Shown: positions 1 through 9,314 of the stretch, in pieces | Numbering within the stretch: position 1 is the first letter of the stretch | Layout: every line of letters begins with the position of its first letter | Assembly (NCBI GenBank): GCA_019694155.1 | Contig: JAIBCN010000146.1 | Location: 1-55,793, forward strand | Reading direction: 5' to 3' | DNA length: 55,793 bases | DNA from: Vicinamibacteria bacterium | GTDB lineage: Bacteria; Acidobacteriota; Vicinamibacteria; Fen-336; JAGNNV01 | Notes under the pieces: model-generated | The model's database searches: none | What the model was told of the DNA's origin: nothing | Seen by the model: only the letters and a program-made list of their open reading frames with translations | Made by a program: the position numbers and the translations under genes

Positions 1-2450
1 TAGTGATGCTTGAGAAGGAAGTTGAAGAACAGATCGATGCCGCTCACGAAGAACAGGATGCCCATCCAGGAGAGCAGGATGAGACGGTCCCACGACCTCG
101 GAAGGCGAAGGAGGCTGAGCGCGCCGAGGAGTGGAATCAGCATCGAGCCGTAGCTGTAGGAGAGCTTCCCCGGCTCGAGGGCCAGACGCGACAGGATGGG
201 AGTCGCTTCCGCGGCCTTCCCTCCAAGGCCCGCGCCGCCCATGATCTTCGGAACCGACTGCATGAGGAAGGGCAGCGTCCAGTGGACGTAGTAGAGCAGG
301 AACGCGAAGGCGCTGGCCGCCACGAGCATCGTGAACACGGAGCGCGCGCGCGGGAAGTTCTCGCGCGCGGTCATGAGGATCACCCAGACGAGGACCGCCC
401 CCGTGAAGAGCAACGCCGCGGTGTAGGAGAGGAAGCAGAAGGTGAAGAGCCAGGCGGTCGCGAGCCACGTCTTGAATCGATCGAGAGCGTCCACCCGGAA
501 CATGAGCCAGGGCAGCACCAGGCTGGAACTCCACACCCCGAGGATCGTCATGAGGTGCCCGAGCCCGAGGAGCTGGAATCCCGGGACGAGCCCCGCGAAC
601 AGCACAGCCGCAAAGGCCGCGGCCCGCTTGCCCCACACGCGCTCCGCCACCACCGACGCCATCAGGACGAGGGAGGCGAAGAGGCTCGCGAGAAAGACCT
701 TCTCGCTCAGGTAGAACCACGGCTTCGGCAGAGCGGAGAGCGGCGACACGAGGGTCTGGTAGAGCGCGGGGTGCGGCATCACGATCTTTCCCCACTGGGC
801 CTGCTCGCTCAGCATGCTGCCGGGATAGGGAAGGTAGTAGATGAGGAAGCGGCCCTTCCAGATCTCCTCCGCGATGGAGGAATGGAAGACGAAGTGCCCT
901 CCGCGATAGAAGGGAAAGGCGGTCGCGGTGAGCCACGCGGCGAAGCCGGATGCGGCGGCGCCGATCGCCACCGGACCCGGGAGGAGCCGCGTGCCGTCGT
1001 CAAAGAACGAAACCGCGCCCCGCATCATCGCGGCAAGACCGGCCGCGGCGGCGATGATGGCGAGGAAGCGGAAGGTGAAGGGTATCGCGGCGACGGGCTC
1101 GCCCCCGATTGCGAGAGCGCAGCCGATCAGAAGGGCGGCGGCGGCCATCCGGCCGGACCTGACCGAGAGGCCGGCGGCGCCGAAGCCGATCAGGGCCAGG
1201 AGAGCGGCGCACACCACTGCGAGCACGACTCTCAGGGAAGGAAGGGCCGCGCCGCGTTCGATGGAGACGCGATCGATGCGCAGGAGGTCGGAGCCCCCCG
1301 GAACGTCGAGCATGAGTCCGGACCTCCAGCCGAAGGGCGAAGGCGCCGACATGGAGGCCGTGGTCCAGCGGCTCTCCTGAAGGGGGACCCTGAGCTCGCG
1401 CCCTCCAGCGCCCAACACCGCCACATCCCGAGGCGCGCCCTCGAGCGCGGCCGCGGCTTCGATCTTCCACGGAGCGCCGCCGCCGAAGTCGGAGAGGTCG
1501 AGGCGCGCGCCGCGCGGCGCCCATCGGGCCTTCTCGCCGCCCTTGCCCACGAACGAACCGAAACCCTGCGCCACCGCGACCTCTCGACCGGATCCGAGAT
1601 CGATGTCGATGCGGGAGGGCGCCCGGTAGGCGAGAGACACCAGAACCACCGCGAGGGCGACGAGGGTCGCTACGTGAATGTCGCGCAGCCGGGCGGCGCC
1701 CGTCATCAAAGCCCGCGCGGCCGCCCCGGAGATGGCCGCCGCGGCGCGGGTGGAGCGCGGCATCAGAATCGACGCGCTCCCGATCGCCAGCATGAGGATC
1801 AGAGACGGCCCCAGCCAAAGGGCGGCGAAGGGTCTCGCCACCGCGTAGAGAACGGCGATCACCGCACCCGCGACGAGCGCCGCGCGCTCCGCATTCTTGG
1901 GGCCCACTCCCGTCCGCTCGAGCACGAACGCGACGAGCAGCGACAGCAGCGCGGTCCCGAGCAGGGCTCCGAGAGGCGGAACGCGCGGGCCGCGCGCCAG
2001 GGGAACGAGGCGCGCCTCCTCGACGCGGATGCCGAGCCTCCTCGCATCCCCCTGGCCCGGCTCGAAGACGTCGGAGTGGATGCCGAGTTCGAGGTCGGAG
2101 CGCCACCATCCCGAGGTGGTGGTGTCGAGCGTCACCCGCTCGGCTCCCGCCCCGGGGTGAATCGTGGTGGATCGGCCTCCCGCGGTCAGAACCACGCGCG
2201 GACCGTCCTGCCCGGCCGGGCGCCACGCGGAAAGCAGAAGCTCCACGCGGACCGGAATTCCCGGACCGGGATCCGGGAAGACGATGGCGCTGTGATCCGA
2301 ACTCCAGCGAAGCCCTCCCTCCGGAGGATGGAAATCGCGGAAGGTCGCACCGGACACGAGTGGGTCCGCGGCGACCAGCGTCATGGGCCGCGGGAACTGG
2401 AAGGCCGCGCCGGCAAGGGCCAGCGCGACCAGGGCGACCCGCCCCCTCAA
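1..2450 (-). CDS. polytopic membrane protein, GT-C-like (3' end beyond window)
   Basis: The minus frame is open from a TTG at 2450 to the window edge, at least 816 codons, with no in-frame stop. The TTG overlaps the stop of the upstream glycosyltransferase (TTGA). A hydrophobic N-terminus (RGRVALVALALAGAAF) precedes about 160 residues that look like an extracytoplasmic beta-domain. Many membrane segments follow, for example around LLGTALLSLLVAFVL and VFLASLFASLVLMASVV, with loops such as HFVFHSSIAEEIWKGRF and LPYPGSMLSEQ between them. This layout resembles GT-C membrane glycosyltransferases, and coupling to a GT2 enzyme supports lipid-linked sugar transfer. That role is inferred; I recognise no specific family. 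The antisense strand is also open but has shadow-like Arg/Glu/Gly-rich composition. Confidence 0.7.
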   Translation of the reverse strand, partial: MRGRVALVALALAGAAFQFPRPMTLVAADPLVSGATFRDFHPPEGGLRWSSDHSAIVFPDPGPGIPVRVELLLSAWRPAGQDGPRVVLTAGGRSTTIHPGAGAERVTLDTTTSGWWRSDLELGIHSDVFEPGQGDARRLGIRVEEARLVPLARGPRVPPLGALLGTALLSLLVAFVLERTGVGPKNAERAALVAGAVIAVLYAVARPFAALWLGPSLILMLAIGSASILMPRSTRAAAAISGAAARALMTGAARLRDIHVATLVALAVVLVSLAYRAPSRIDIDLGSGREVAVAQGFGSFVGKGGEKARWAPRGARLDLSDFGGGAPWKIEAAAALEGAPRDVAVLGAGGRELRVPLQESRWTTASMSAPSPFGWRSGLMLDVPGGSDLLRIDRVSIERGAALPSLRVVLAVVCAALLALIGFGAAGLSVRSGRMAAAALLIGCALAIGGEPVAAIPFTFRFLAIIAAAAGLAAMMRGAVSFFDDGTRLLPGPVAIGAAASGFAAWLTATAFPFYRGGHFVFHSSIAEEIWKGRFLIYYLPYPGSMLSEQAQWGKIVMPHPALYQTLVSPLSALPKPWFYLSEKVFLASLFASLVLMASVVAERVWGKRAAAFAAVLFAGLVPGFQLLGLGHLMTILGVWSSSLVLPWLMFRVDALDRFKTWLATAWLFTFCFLSYTAALLFTGAVLVWVILMTARENFPRARSVFTMLVAASAFAFLLYYVHWTLPFLMQSVPKIMGGAGLGGKAAEATPILSRLALEPGKLSYSYGSMLIPLLGALSLLRLPRSWDRLILLSWMGILFFVSGIDLFFNFLLKHH

Positions 2451-3211
2451 GCGCTCGACCCCTGGGCCCGCTCCACGCCCCGGGGTTCGCGCCGCAACCT
2501 CATCCACATGCGCGCCAAGGACACCAGAGTGCGGGGAACGTCGCTCGGCCTCACCGTGGACTTCCCGGCCGTCCGCGGATAGTGCCTCACCCCGCGCTGC
2601 ACGTAGCGGTAGCCGCCCCGATGGATGCGAGCCACGAGCTCGGTGTCGATGAAGAAGTCGGGGGTGTCAAGGGGCAGAGCGCGGATGAGGTCGCCCCGGA
2701 AGAGTTTGAACGAGCAGTTGAGGTCGCGAACCTTCATTCCGAAGGCCAGCGAGGACAGGCCGTTGAAACCGCCGGAAACGAACTTGCGCAGCCAGGGGTC
2801 CTGGCGGTCCACGCGGTAGCCGAGGATGACGTCGTGGTCCTCCATGAGAGGCATGAAGTCCTTCAGTTCGCCGAGGTCGAACTGATTGTCGGAGTCGGTG
2901 TAGAAGACGAGTTCGCCCCGGGTCGCGCGAAACCCGTCGCGCAGAGCGACCCCGTAGCCCAGGTTCACCGGATGGTCGATCACGCGGAGCCGCGCTCCAA
3001 GCTCTGCCTCCAGCGACTTCAGGATCCGCGCGGTGCCGTCGCGGCTTCCGTCATTCACCACCACCACTTCGCAGGTGGCCCCGGCCTTCGCGGCCCCCGC
3101 GAGGGCCTCACGCACCGCGCGCTCGATGTTGCCTTCCTCGTTGTAGGCGGGAAGGACGATGGAGAGCCGGGGCGGGACCTCCGTCGTGTTGGCGTAGTTG
3201 TGGGATTCCAT
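2447..3211 (-). CDS. family 2 glycosyltransferase (DPM1/polyprenyl-phosphate sugar synthase-like)
   Basis: A 254-residue GT-A enzyme. RLSIVLPAYNEEGNI opens the nucleotide-binding fold at about residue 15, VVVNDGSRDGT follows, and YTDSDNQFD supplies the metal-binding acidic motif. C-terminal membrane helices are absent, so it is the soluble catalytic type. The family transfers a sugar from a nucleotide donor, commonly to a polyprenyl phosphate on the inner membrane face. The stop overlaps the start of the GT-C-like membrane gene, so the two are probably co-translated, a pairing seen where one enzyme makes the lipid-linked sugar and the other transfers it outside. The sugar and the final acceptor cannot be read from the sequence. 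Confidence 0.9.
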   Translation of the reverse strand: MESHNYANTTEVPPRLSIVLPAYNEEGNIERAVREALAGAAKAGATCEVVVVNDGSRDGTARILKSLEAELGARLRVIDHPVNLGYGVALRDGFRATRGELVFYTDSDNQFDLGELKDFMPLMEDHDVILGYRVDRQDPWLRKFVSGGFNGLSSLAFGMKVRDLNCSFKLFRGDLIRALPLDTPDFFIDTELVARIHRGGYRYVQRGVRHYPRTAGKSTVRPSDVPRTLVSLARMWMRLRREPRGVERAQGSSA

Positions 3212-3326
3212 GGCCTTGGAGGTGCGGCCGAAGGAAGTGAAGGCGCGATCGCGCGGTTCCCTCTTCGACGCCCCAGCGAGGCGTGGAGTTTACTTGACGG
3301 TCGGGGGCCGGCCGGGCCGGCGGCCC

Positions 3327-3920
3327 TCAGGTGCGATCGGGGTTCTTCGCCGGACGGCCCTCGCGCGCCGCGGCCAGAAGGGACTGCACTCTGCGGACAT
3401 AGGCGCGCGTCTCGCGATACGGTGGGATGCCGCGATGACGCGCCACCGCCCGTTCGCCCGCGTTGTAGGCGGCGACGGAGAGCGAAATGCTGCCCTCGTA
3501 ACGGACGAGCAGAGCCTTCAGGAGACGCGTTCCCGCGGTGACGTTCTCCCGGATGTCGAAACAATCGTCGACGCCGAAACGGCGCACCGTCCCCGGCATG
3601 AGCTGCATCAGGCCGCATGCGCCCCGCGACGAGACCGCCAGAGGATCGAACTCGGATTCCGCCTCGATGACGGCGCGGATGAGGTGGCGGCTGACGCCGT
3701 GCTCACGCGCGGTCCGGTCGATGATGAGGTCGACGTCGAAGACCTCGGACGGGCCGGCGACCGGACCCGCGTCGAGGTAGCTTTCGAACTTGGCAACGCG
3801 GACGGCGCCGGAGAGAGGCGGGACTCCCGCCTCCGCGGCGAGAGAGAGGAACGCCGAGGACAGGGCGGCCGCGATCACGCGGCGCTTCCTCAGGCACATC
3901 ATGGGGGCGCTCGATTGCAT
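3327..3920 (-). CDS. secreted lytic transglycosylase (SLT domain)
   Basis: About 197 residues. I chose the ATG at 3920, preceded by AGGGG, over an upstream TTG at 3941. The N-terminus has a basic stretch (CLRKRR) and a hydrophobic run ending SLAAEA, typical of a signal peptide. The Slt/MltC-type domain is clear: catalytic Glu in ESEFDP, then GACGLMQLMPGT, then SVAAYNAGERAV, then YVRRV. The family cleaves the MurNAc-GlcNAc bond of peptidoglycan with 1,6-anhydro product formation, in the periplasm. It follows the BrkB-type gene on the same strand, but nearly 200 bases separate them, so it probably has its own promoter. Confidence 0.92.
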   Translation of the reverse strand: MQSSAPMMCLRKRRVIAAALSSAFLSLAAEAGVPPLSGAVRVAKFESYLDAGPVAGPSEVFDVDLIIDRTAREHGVSRHLIRAVIEAESEFDPLAVSSRGACGLMQLMPGTVRRFGVDDCFDIRENVTAGTRLLKALLVRYEGSISLSVAAYNAGERAVARHRGIPPYRETRAYVRRVQSLLAAAREGRPAKNPDRT

Positions 3921-3969
3921 GTTCACGCCCCTTTTCAGCAAGGAGCAGGCCAGCGCCGGCGCCGGGGCG

Positions 3970-3984
3970 AAAGGACACGTCGCC
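3970..3984. repeat. 15-bp motif shared with 8986-9000
   Basis: AAAGGACACGTCGCC occurs here, upstream of the lytic transglycosylase, and again at 8986-9000, upstream of leuA. Both copies lie in non-coding DNA in the same orientation relative to the downstream minus-strand gene. It may be a regulatory site; two copies prove nothing. Confidence 0.4.
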
Positions 3985-4138
3985 GTAAGGGAGCGATCAA
4001 CAGGGAAAGGCGCCGCCTCGACAATGACTTGAGGGGCCTTCGAGGAACCGCGCGTTACCAGCAGTTACGTGGCGTCTTTGGCCACGTTTGTGGCGGTGCG
4101 CCCACAAGAGCCACGGCCTGCGGGTGGATCGCCGGCCA

Positions 4139-5314
4139 TCAATCGGGCCACGGGGGCCGGATGGGTCGCTCCCGGCGTGCGGCGGGGTTCGACGCTCGAA
4201 GAATGAGGGCGGCGAGAAGACCCGCACCCGCGATCAATCCCACGCTGAGCAGGGGCTTGCGCTTCAGGAAGCGGCCGGCGCCGCTGGCTCCCAATTTGAT
4301 CTGCTGTGCCGCCGCCTTCGCTACTTTTCCGGTCAGCGGATACGAGGCCCTCGGCCGGAGGATCGTTTCCTCCTTCGCCTCGGGCGTGACATCCCCGGCG
4401 CGGGAAGGGACGAGGGGCACCACCTTCGTCTCGAATCTCTCGGAACGCGAGCCCCGCTGGTGAGAGTAGACCCAGGTGAACTCGGCCCCGAGGAGGAAGA
4501 TCTGCGCGGAGAGATACACCCACACGAGAAAGAGCACGAGCGATCCCGCGGCGCCGAAGCTGGAAGCGACGCTGCTGCGGCCCAGGTAGAGGCCGATCAG
4601 CAGTTTGCTGACCTCGAGCAGGAACGCGGTCACGCCCGCGCCGATGCCCACGTCGCGCCAGGCGATGCGCGCGCGCGGCATGAACTTGTAGATCGCCGCG
4701 AAGATGCATGCGTTCACGAGGAAGGAGACGAGGAAGTTCGCGAACTGAAGCACGGTCTGCCATCCCGAGAACCAGTGATTGGACCACTCGCCCACCGACG
4801 AGAGAAACGTGCCGAAAGCGAGGGAGAGAGCGAGCAGGAGCCCGAGAAAGAGGACCATGCCGAAAGAGAGCAGCCGCGTGCGCACGAGGTTGAACAGGCC
4901 GTTGCGCCGGGCAGGATCGGGTACGCGCCAGATGCGATTGAGCGCGCTCTGCAGTTCGCCGAACACACTGGTGGCGCCGAGCAGCAGAGTGAAGATGCCG
5001 ACCGCGCTCGCGATGGCGCCCGCCCCGGGCCGGCTGACGCTCTTGATGAGCTCCTGCACCACCCCGGCCGCTTCGAGGCCGATGCGGCCCTGCAGCTGAG
5101 CCACGATCTCGCCCTCGGCGGCGTCCTGTCCGTAGATCATGCCCGCGACCGCGACCATGAGGATGATGAGCGGAGCGACCGAGAACAGGGTGTAGTAGGC
5201 GATCGCCGCCCCCATGCTGGGCGCGTAGTCGTCGATCCACGCGTTCACCGACTTGTCGATGAGAAGGCGAAGGTCCGCGAACGTCATCGGAGGCCGAGGG
5301 TCGGAGTTCGTCAT
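4139..5314 (-). CDS. YihY/BrkB family inner-membrane protein
   Basis: A 391-residue protein. DYAPSMGAAIAYYTLFSVAPLIIL at about residues 26-49 is the family's signature first helix. Further helices follow near IASAVGIFTLLLGATSVF, MVLFLGLLLALSLAFGTF, LVSFLVNACIFAAIYKFMP and GAAGSLVLFLVWVYLSAQIFLLGAEFTWVYS. The C-terminal 100 residues hold a basic tail and one more hydrophobic stretch (LLSVGLIAGAGLLAALIL). The family, once called ribonuclease BN by mistake, has no settled biochemical role; transport or envelope functions have been proposed. It starts 48 bases after leuD on the same strand, so leu readthrough is possible. Confidence 0.93.
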   Translation of the reverse strand: MTNSDPRPPMTFADLRLLIDKSVNAWIDDYAPSMGAAIAYYTLFSVAPLIILMVAVAGMIYGQDAAEGEIVAQLQGRIGLEAAGVVQELIKSVSRPGAGAIASAVGIFTLLLGATSVFGELQSALNRIWRVPDPARRNGLFNLVRTRLLSFGMVLFLGLLLALSLAFGTFLSSVGEWSNHWFSGWQTVLQFANFLVSFLVNACIFAAIYKFMPRARIAWRDVGIGAGVTAFLLEVSKLLIGLYLGRSSVASSFGAAGSLVLFLVWVYLSAQIFLLGAEFTWVYSHQRGSRSERFETKVVPLVPSRAGDVTPEAKEETILRPRASYPLTGKVAKAAAQQIKLGASGAGRFLKRKPLLSVGLIAGAGLLAALILRASNPAARRERPIRPPWPD

Positions 5315-5362
5315 TGCCGCCTGAGCATTATGGCCCGGTCCCCGAGGCAGAGCTCGGCCGAA

Positions 5363-5935
5363 CTACCCGGCGGATTCGAACGCGGCGATCGCCGGCTCCT
5401 CCTTCAACAGGTAGCCAAGCTCATCCACGCCCTCCATCAGGCAGTGTCTCGCAAACGGCTCGATCGCGAACTTCGCCTCGCCTCCGGGCCAGGACACGAG
5501 CAGCCGCTCGAGGTCGACCAGCACGGTGGCGGTCGGGTGTGCGACGAGTGACGCGTGAGAGTCCCCATCGATCACCACGGGAACCAGGCCGTTCTTGAGC
5601 GCGTTGCGCTTGAAGATGTCGGCGACCGCGGTTGCGATGACTGCCTGTATGCCGTTCTCACGAAGCGCCCACACCGCGTGCTCGCGCGAAGAGCCGCAGC
5701 CGAAGTTGCGCCCGGTGACCAGGATCCGCGCGCCCTTCGCCTCGGGCCGGTTCATGGGGAAGTCCGGCCGGAGCGCGCCCGCCTTGTCGAAGCGCCAGTC
5801 CGCGAAGAGCGCGGAGGCGAAGCCCTGCCGCGAGGTCGTGGTGAGAAAACGCGCGGGGCAGATCTGGTCGGTGTCGATGTTCTCGTTCGGGAGAACCACG
5901 AAGGTGGACTCGAGGCGTCGAAGCGGCTCATTCAT
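5363..5935 (-). CDS. leuD: 3-isopropylmalate dehydratase small subunit
   Basis: 190 residues, normal for LeuD. It forms the swivelling domain of isopropylmalate isomerase, which with LeuC interconverts 2- and 3-isopropylmalate in leucine synthesis. Family motifs are present: [15 protein letters not shown] near residue 19, [17 protein letters not shown] near 75, and [10 protein letters not shown] near 111. The ATG overlaps the leuC stop (ATGA), so it is translationally coupled. A longer frame upstream in the same phase is only leuC antiphase sequence. Confidence 0.96.
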   Translation of the reverse strand: MNEPLRRLESTFVVLPNENIDTDQICPARFLTTTSRQGFASALFADWRFDKAGALRPDFPMNRPEAKGARILVTGRNFGCGSSREHAVWALRENGIQAVIATAVADIFKRNALKNGLVPVVIDGDSHASLVAHPTATVLVDLERLLVSWPGGEAKFAIEPFARHCLMEGVDELGYLLKEEPAIAAFESAG

Positions 5936-7338
5936 TTCACGAACTCCCGGGCGTCGGTGATCCGGCCGTTGATGGCGGAGGCGGCGGCGGTCAGAGGACT
6001 CGCGAGAAACGTGCGCCCTCCCTGCCCCTGCCGGCCTTCGAAGTTGCGGTTGCTGGTGCTCACCGAGTACTGCCCCGGCTGCAGGCGGTCGCCGTTCATG
6101 GCAAGGCACATGGAACACCCCGCCTCTCTCCACTCGGCTCCCGCCTCGCGGAAGATGGCATCGAGCCCTTCCGCCTCCGCCTGCTTCTTCACCGCATGCG
6201 ACCCCGGAACGACCAGGGCCTTCACCCCGCTCGCCACCTTCCGCCCTTTGAGGACGCTGGCGGCGAGACGCAGGTCCGAGATCCGCGAGTTGGTGCAGCT
6301 GCCGATGAAGACCACGTCGATCGGCCGGCCGCGCAGGGGCTCGCCGGGAGCGAGGTTCATGTAGCGCAGCGCTTTCGCCGCGGATTCGTCTCCGCCGGGC
6401 TCGGGCACCACACCGCCGATCGGCACGCCCATTCCCGGGCTCGTTCCATAGGTCACCATGGGTTCGAGGGTCGACGCATCGAACGTCACCTCGCGATCGA
6501 ACACCGCCCCCTCGTCGGTCCGAAGTTCGCGCCATCGCGCCACCGCCTCGTCCCAGGCGGCGCCCTGCGGCGCGAACGGACGGCCCTTCAGGTACGCGAA
6601 GGTCGTGTCGTCGGGAGCGATGATGCCGGTGCGGCCGCCGGCCTCCACCGCCATGTTGCACAGGGTCATGCGCTCTTCCATCGACAGGGTCGCGATGGTG
6701 GAGCCTCGATACTCGATCACGTGTCCTACCGCCCCGCCCGCGCCGATCTTGGCGATGAGGCCGAGGATCAGGTCCTTCGCGGTCACGCCCTTCGACAGGC
6801 GGCCGTTGAAGGTAACCGACATGCGCTTCGGCTTTTCGAGCAGCAGGCACTGGCTCGCGAGCACGTGGCCGACTTCGCTGGTGCCGATCCCGAACGCGAG
6901 CGCGCCGAAAGCGCCGTGCGTGCTCGTGTGGGAGTCGCCGCAGACGATGGTGCGGCCGGGGTGGGTCACACCCAGCTCGGGCCCGATCACGTGGACGATT
7001 CCCTGGCGATCGGAGTCGAGGCCGTAGAGCGTGATCCCGGCCTCCCGGCAGTTGTCCTCGAGCGCCCTGATCTGCGCCGCGGCGTCGGCGTCGCGGATCA
7101 CCACTCCCCCGCCCTTCCGCTCGAAGTCGGTGGGTGTCGCGTGATCCATGGTGGCAAGCGTCCGGTCGGGACGGCGCACCTTTAGGCCGCGCTCCTTCAG
7201 GGTCGCGAAGGCCTGCGGTGTCGTCACCTCGTGGATGAGATGGAAGTCGATGTAGATCGTGGCCGGGGTCGATGCCGTGGCGGGCGACACCACGTGCGCG
7301 TCCCACACCTTGTCCAGAAGCGTCGTCGGAGAACTCAC
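5932..7338 (-). CDS. leuC: 3-isopropylmalate dehydratase large subunit
   Basis: A 468-residue aconitase-family enzyme and partner of LeuD in leucine synthesis. Substrate-binding sequences [21 protein letters not shown] and [24 protein letters not shown] are intact. The [4Fe-4S] cysteines lie in [12 protein letters not shown] and [12 protein letters not shown]. The C-terminus has [22 protein letters not shown], as expected for LeuC. Its start overlaps the end of leuA and its stop overlaps leuD, giving a tightly coupled leuACD unit. leuB, the dehydrogenase gene, is not in the window. Confidence 0.97.
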   Translation of the reverse strand: MSSPTTLLDKVWDAHVVSPATASTPATIYIDFHLIHEVTTPQAFATLKERGLKVRRPDRTLATMDHATPTDFERKGGGVVIRDADAAAQIRALEDNCREAGITLYGLDSDRQGIVHVIGPELGVTHPGRTIVCGDSHTSTHGAFGALAFGIGTSEVGHVLASQCLLLEKPKRMSVTFNGRLSKGVTAKDLILGLIAKIGAGGAVGHVIEYRGSTIATLSMEERMTLCNMAVEAGGRTGIIAPDDTTFAYLKGRPFAPQGAAWDEAVARWRELRTDEGAVFDREVTFDASTLEPMVTYGTSPGMGVPIGGVVPEPGGDESAAKALRYMNLAPGEPLRGRPIDVVFIGSCTNSRISDLRLAASVLKGRKVASGVKALVVPGSHAVKKQAEAEGLDAIFREAGAEWREAGCSMCLAMNGDRLQPGQYSVSTSNRNFEGRQGQGGRTFLASPLTAAASAINGRITDAREFVK

Positions 7339-8849
7339 GCCGCCACCTCCACCGCGCGCTCGGCCGCACCGATCGCCGACAGATACGCCTTGAGCGAAGC
7401 CTCGATGGAGTCCGTGCTCGCGGCCTGACCCACCGTCTCCTGATCGCGATGCCGCACCCGCACCGTGACTTCGGCGAGCGCGTCCTTTCCGCTGCTGACC
7501 GAACGGGTGTGCCAGTCGAGCAGCTCGAGGTTCACCCCGAGTGCTGTATCGATGGCCTTGAGCGCGGCATCGAGCGGCCCGTTCCCGACGCCGGAGGCGG
7601 TGCGGCGCTGGCCGTGCACTTCGATCTCCACGGTGGCCGTGGGAATGACGCCGTTGCCGGAGAGCGTCTGGTAGCGAACGAGGACGTGCCGTCGTTCCGC
7701 GTGATGGTCGAGGAGCGACAGCAGGTCGTCGTCGTAGACAAACTTCTTGCGGTCGGCGAGTTCCTTGACCCGCGTGGTGACGTCCTCGAGTTGATCGACG
7801 TCGACTCTCACCCCGAGGGCGCGGAGGCGCTTTTCCACCGCGTGGCGACCGGAGTGCTTGCCCAGGACCAGGAGAGTCTCCCCGACGCCGACGCTCGCCG
7901 GAGTCATGATCTCGTAGGTCAGGGGATTGGCGAGGATTCCGTGCTGATGGATCCCGGCTTCGTGCGCGAACGCGTTGCGGCCGACGATGGCCTTGTTGGG
8001 CTGAGGCCAGACGCCGGTGATGGCCGAGAGATCAGAGCTCGTGGGCGCCAGCAGCTCCGTCTTCACCCGGGTGTCGACGCCCAGCGCTTCGCGTCGAACC
8101 TTGAGCGCCATCACGATCTCCTCGAGCGATGTATTGCCCGCCCGTTCCCCGATGCCGTTGATGGTGCACTCCACCTGCCGCGCGCCCGCCCCGATGGCGG
8201 CGATCGAGTTCGCGACGGCGAGGCCGAGGTCGTTATGACAGTGCACCGAGATCACCGCGGTGGGGATGTCGCGCACGAGCTTGCGCACGAGGTCGGCATA
8301 CTCGTGCGGCAGCGAGTAGCCCACGGTGTCGGGCACGTTCAGGACCGTCGCCCCGGCTTCGTGAACCGCGCGGAGCACCTCGAGCAGGTACGCATAGTCG
8401 GTGCGCGACGCGTCTTCGGCGGAGAACTCGACTTCAGGAGCGAGGGACCGCGCCAGGGCCACACCGTCCCGGGCCTGTCGCAGCGCCTCCTCGGCCGAGA
8501 TCTTCAGCTTGTCGCGAAGATGGATGGCCGAGGTCGCGAGAAAAGTGTGCAGCACCGGACGGGCCGCGTTTCTAAGAGCCTTCCCCGCCACCTCCACGTC
8601 CCTGGGTCTGCAGCGCGCGAGGGCCGCGACCCTGGCGCCCTGGATCTCCCCACTGACTCTCTCCACCGCATCGGCCTCGGCGAGGGATGCGATCGGAAAG
8701 CCCGCCTCGATGACATCGACGCCCAGCCTCTCGAGCTGTCTCGCCAGCCGGACCTTCTCGCCGGGGTTCATGCTGCAGCCGGGCGACTGCTCGCCGTCGC
8801 GCAGGGTGGTATCGAAGATGGTCACGAACGGATTCGGTGGTGGGTTCAT
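7335..8849 (-). CDS. leuA: 2-isopropylmalate synthase
   Basis: 504 residues from the ATG at 8849, which has a GAGG ribosome site. A frame extends upstream to 8903, but those 18 codons lie inside a transcription terminator and are probably not translated. The enzyme condenses acetyl-CoA with 2-oxoisovalerate, the first committed step to leucine. TIM-barrel motifs include [58 protein letters not shown] and [13 protein letters not shown]. About 130 C-terminal residues form the leucine-feedback domain ([16 protein letters not shown]). The DGEQSPG form favours LeuA over citramalate synthase. It is the first gene of leuACD, behind a putative attenuator. Confidence 0.96.
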   Translation of the reverse strand: MNPPPNPFVTIFDTTLRDGEQSPGCSMNPGEKVRLARQLERLGVDVIEAGFPIASLAEADAVERVSGEIQGARVAALARCRPRDVEVAGKALRNAARPVLHTFLATSAIHLRDKLKISAEEALRQARDGVALARSLAPEVEFSAEDASRTDYAYLLEVLRAVHEAGATVLNVPDTVGYSLPHEYADLVRKLVRDIPTAVISVHCHNDLGLAVANSIAAIGAGARQVECTINGIGERAGNTSLEEIVMALKVRREALGVDTRVKTELLAPTSSDLSAITGVWPQPNKAIVGRNAFAHEAGIHQHGILANPLTYEIMTPASVGVGETLLVLGKHSGRHAVEKRLRALGVRVDVDQLEDVTTRVKELADRKKFVYDDDLLSLLDHHAERRHVLVRYQTLSGNGVIPTATVEIEVHGQRRTASGVGNGPLDAALKAIDTALGVNLELLDWHTRSVSSGKDALAEVTVRVRHRDQETVGQAASTDSIEASLKAYLSAIGAAERAVEVAA

Positions 8850-8861
8850 GTCTTTGACCTC

Positions 8862-8895
8862 AAAAACAAAAACCCCCAAGGTCTCTCCTTGGGGG
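8862..8895 (-). terminator. intrinsic terminator/attenuator ahead of leuA
   Basis: In the minus reading, CCCCCAAGG pairs perfectly with CCTTGGGGG (9 bp) around the 5-nt loop AGAGA, followed by TTTTTGTTTTT. It ends 12 bases before the leuA ATG, within the transcript, so it should end transcription before leuA. The 5' arm can instead pair, as GACCCCC (8891-8897), with GGGGGTC in a short leader frame (8933-8939). Confidence 0.85.
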
Positions 8896-8922
8896 TCTTT
8901 CATGATCTCGACTGCCTTGCGC

Positions 8923-8958
8923 CTAGATCACTGACCCCCTGGCTCCAAAAAGGAGCAT
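8923..8958 (-). CDS. candidate leu leader peptide
   Basis: An 11-codon frame, MLLFGARGSVI, begins with two consecutive Leu codons (CTC CTT) and also has Val and Ile. Codons 7-9 carry GGGGGTC, complementary to the terminator's 5' arm. A 5-bp hairpin (GCTCC, five T, GGAGC) overlaps codons 2-6. There is no Shine-Dalgarno sequence, and only two Leu codons, which weakens the case. It fits a Leu-sensing leader that tunes the downstream terminator. Confidence 0.4.
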   Translation of the reverse strand: MLLFGARGSVI

Positions 8959-9244
8959 GGTAAGGAGAAGGAGAGTCCCGAAAACAAAGGACACGTCGCC
9001 CCGGACGGGAAGGGCCATGGCCTTGCTATCGGATCGGTGCGCGGGCATCAAGGAGCGGGATCGTACACGAATCGTCAACCCCGGCAAAGGGAGGGGCGCT
9101 CATGCCCGTCGCGAGGGGAAACCGCGACGCGGCTCGGGAGGTTGGGCTCCGACAATGACGAAGGAACCCTCGACCTGTCATAAGGACAGGACACAGGCCC
9201 CGGCCCGGTCGCTGGAAGTCCAATGAACTGAGGCCGAACCCGGG
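8959..9244. other. intergenic region between divergent leuA and PEGA gene
   Basis: I see no credible gene here. The leu promoter should lie inside; one weak minus-strand candidate is TTGCCG (9082-9087) and TACGAT (9060-9065), 16 bases apart. The stretch 8986-9000 repeats a 15-mer found upstream of the lytic transglycosylase gene. Short open frames look like chance. Confidence 0.5.
8986..9000. repeat. second copy of the 15-bp motif
   Basis: AAAGGACACGTCGCC is identical to 3970-3984 and lies 28 bases upstream of the leu leader start in the leu reading direction. Confidence 0.4.
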
Positions 9245-9261
9245 TTGGCAGGAAAGTTGCG
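9245..9261 (+). promoter_or_regulatory. sigma-54 promoter
   Basis: TTGGCAGGAAAGTTGCG closely matches the -24/-12 consensus YTGGCACG-N4-TTGCW, with GG and GC elements exactly 12 bases apart (9247 and 9259). The predicted start at about 9272 leaves a leader of about 43 bases before the ATG at 9315. Sigma-54 promoters need an AAA+ activator; none is encoded in this window. Confidence 0.7.
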
Positions 9262-9314
9262 TAAGAACGGATGCGGGGCCCGATTCGGGCTCCCGAATGA
9301 CGGAGGTCGCCACC

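Noticed and set aside
3..2582. 859-codon plus-strand open frame rich in Arg, Glu, Gly and His
   Set aside because: It lies opposite a minus frame with clear membrane segments, and its composition is typical of antisense shadows in G+C-rich DNA.
5363..7369. 668-codon frame that seems to fuse a leuC-length region to leuD
   Set aside because: Only its last 190 codons are LeuD; the rest is an alternative frame over leuC, whose true frame is intact.
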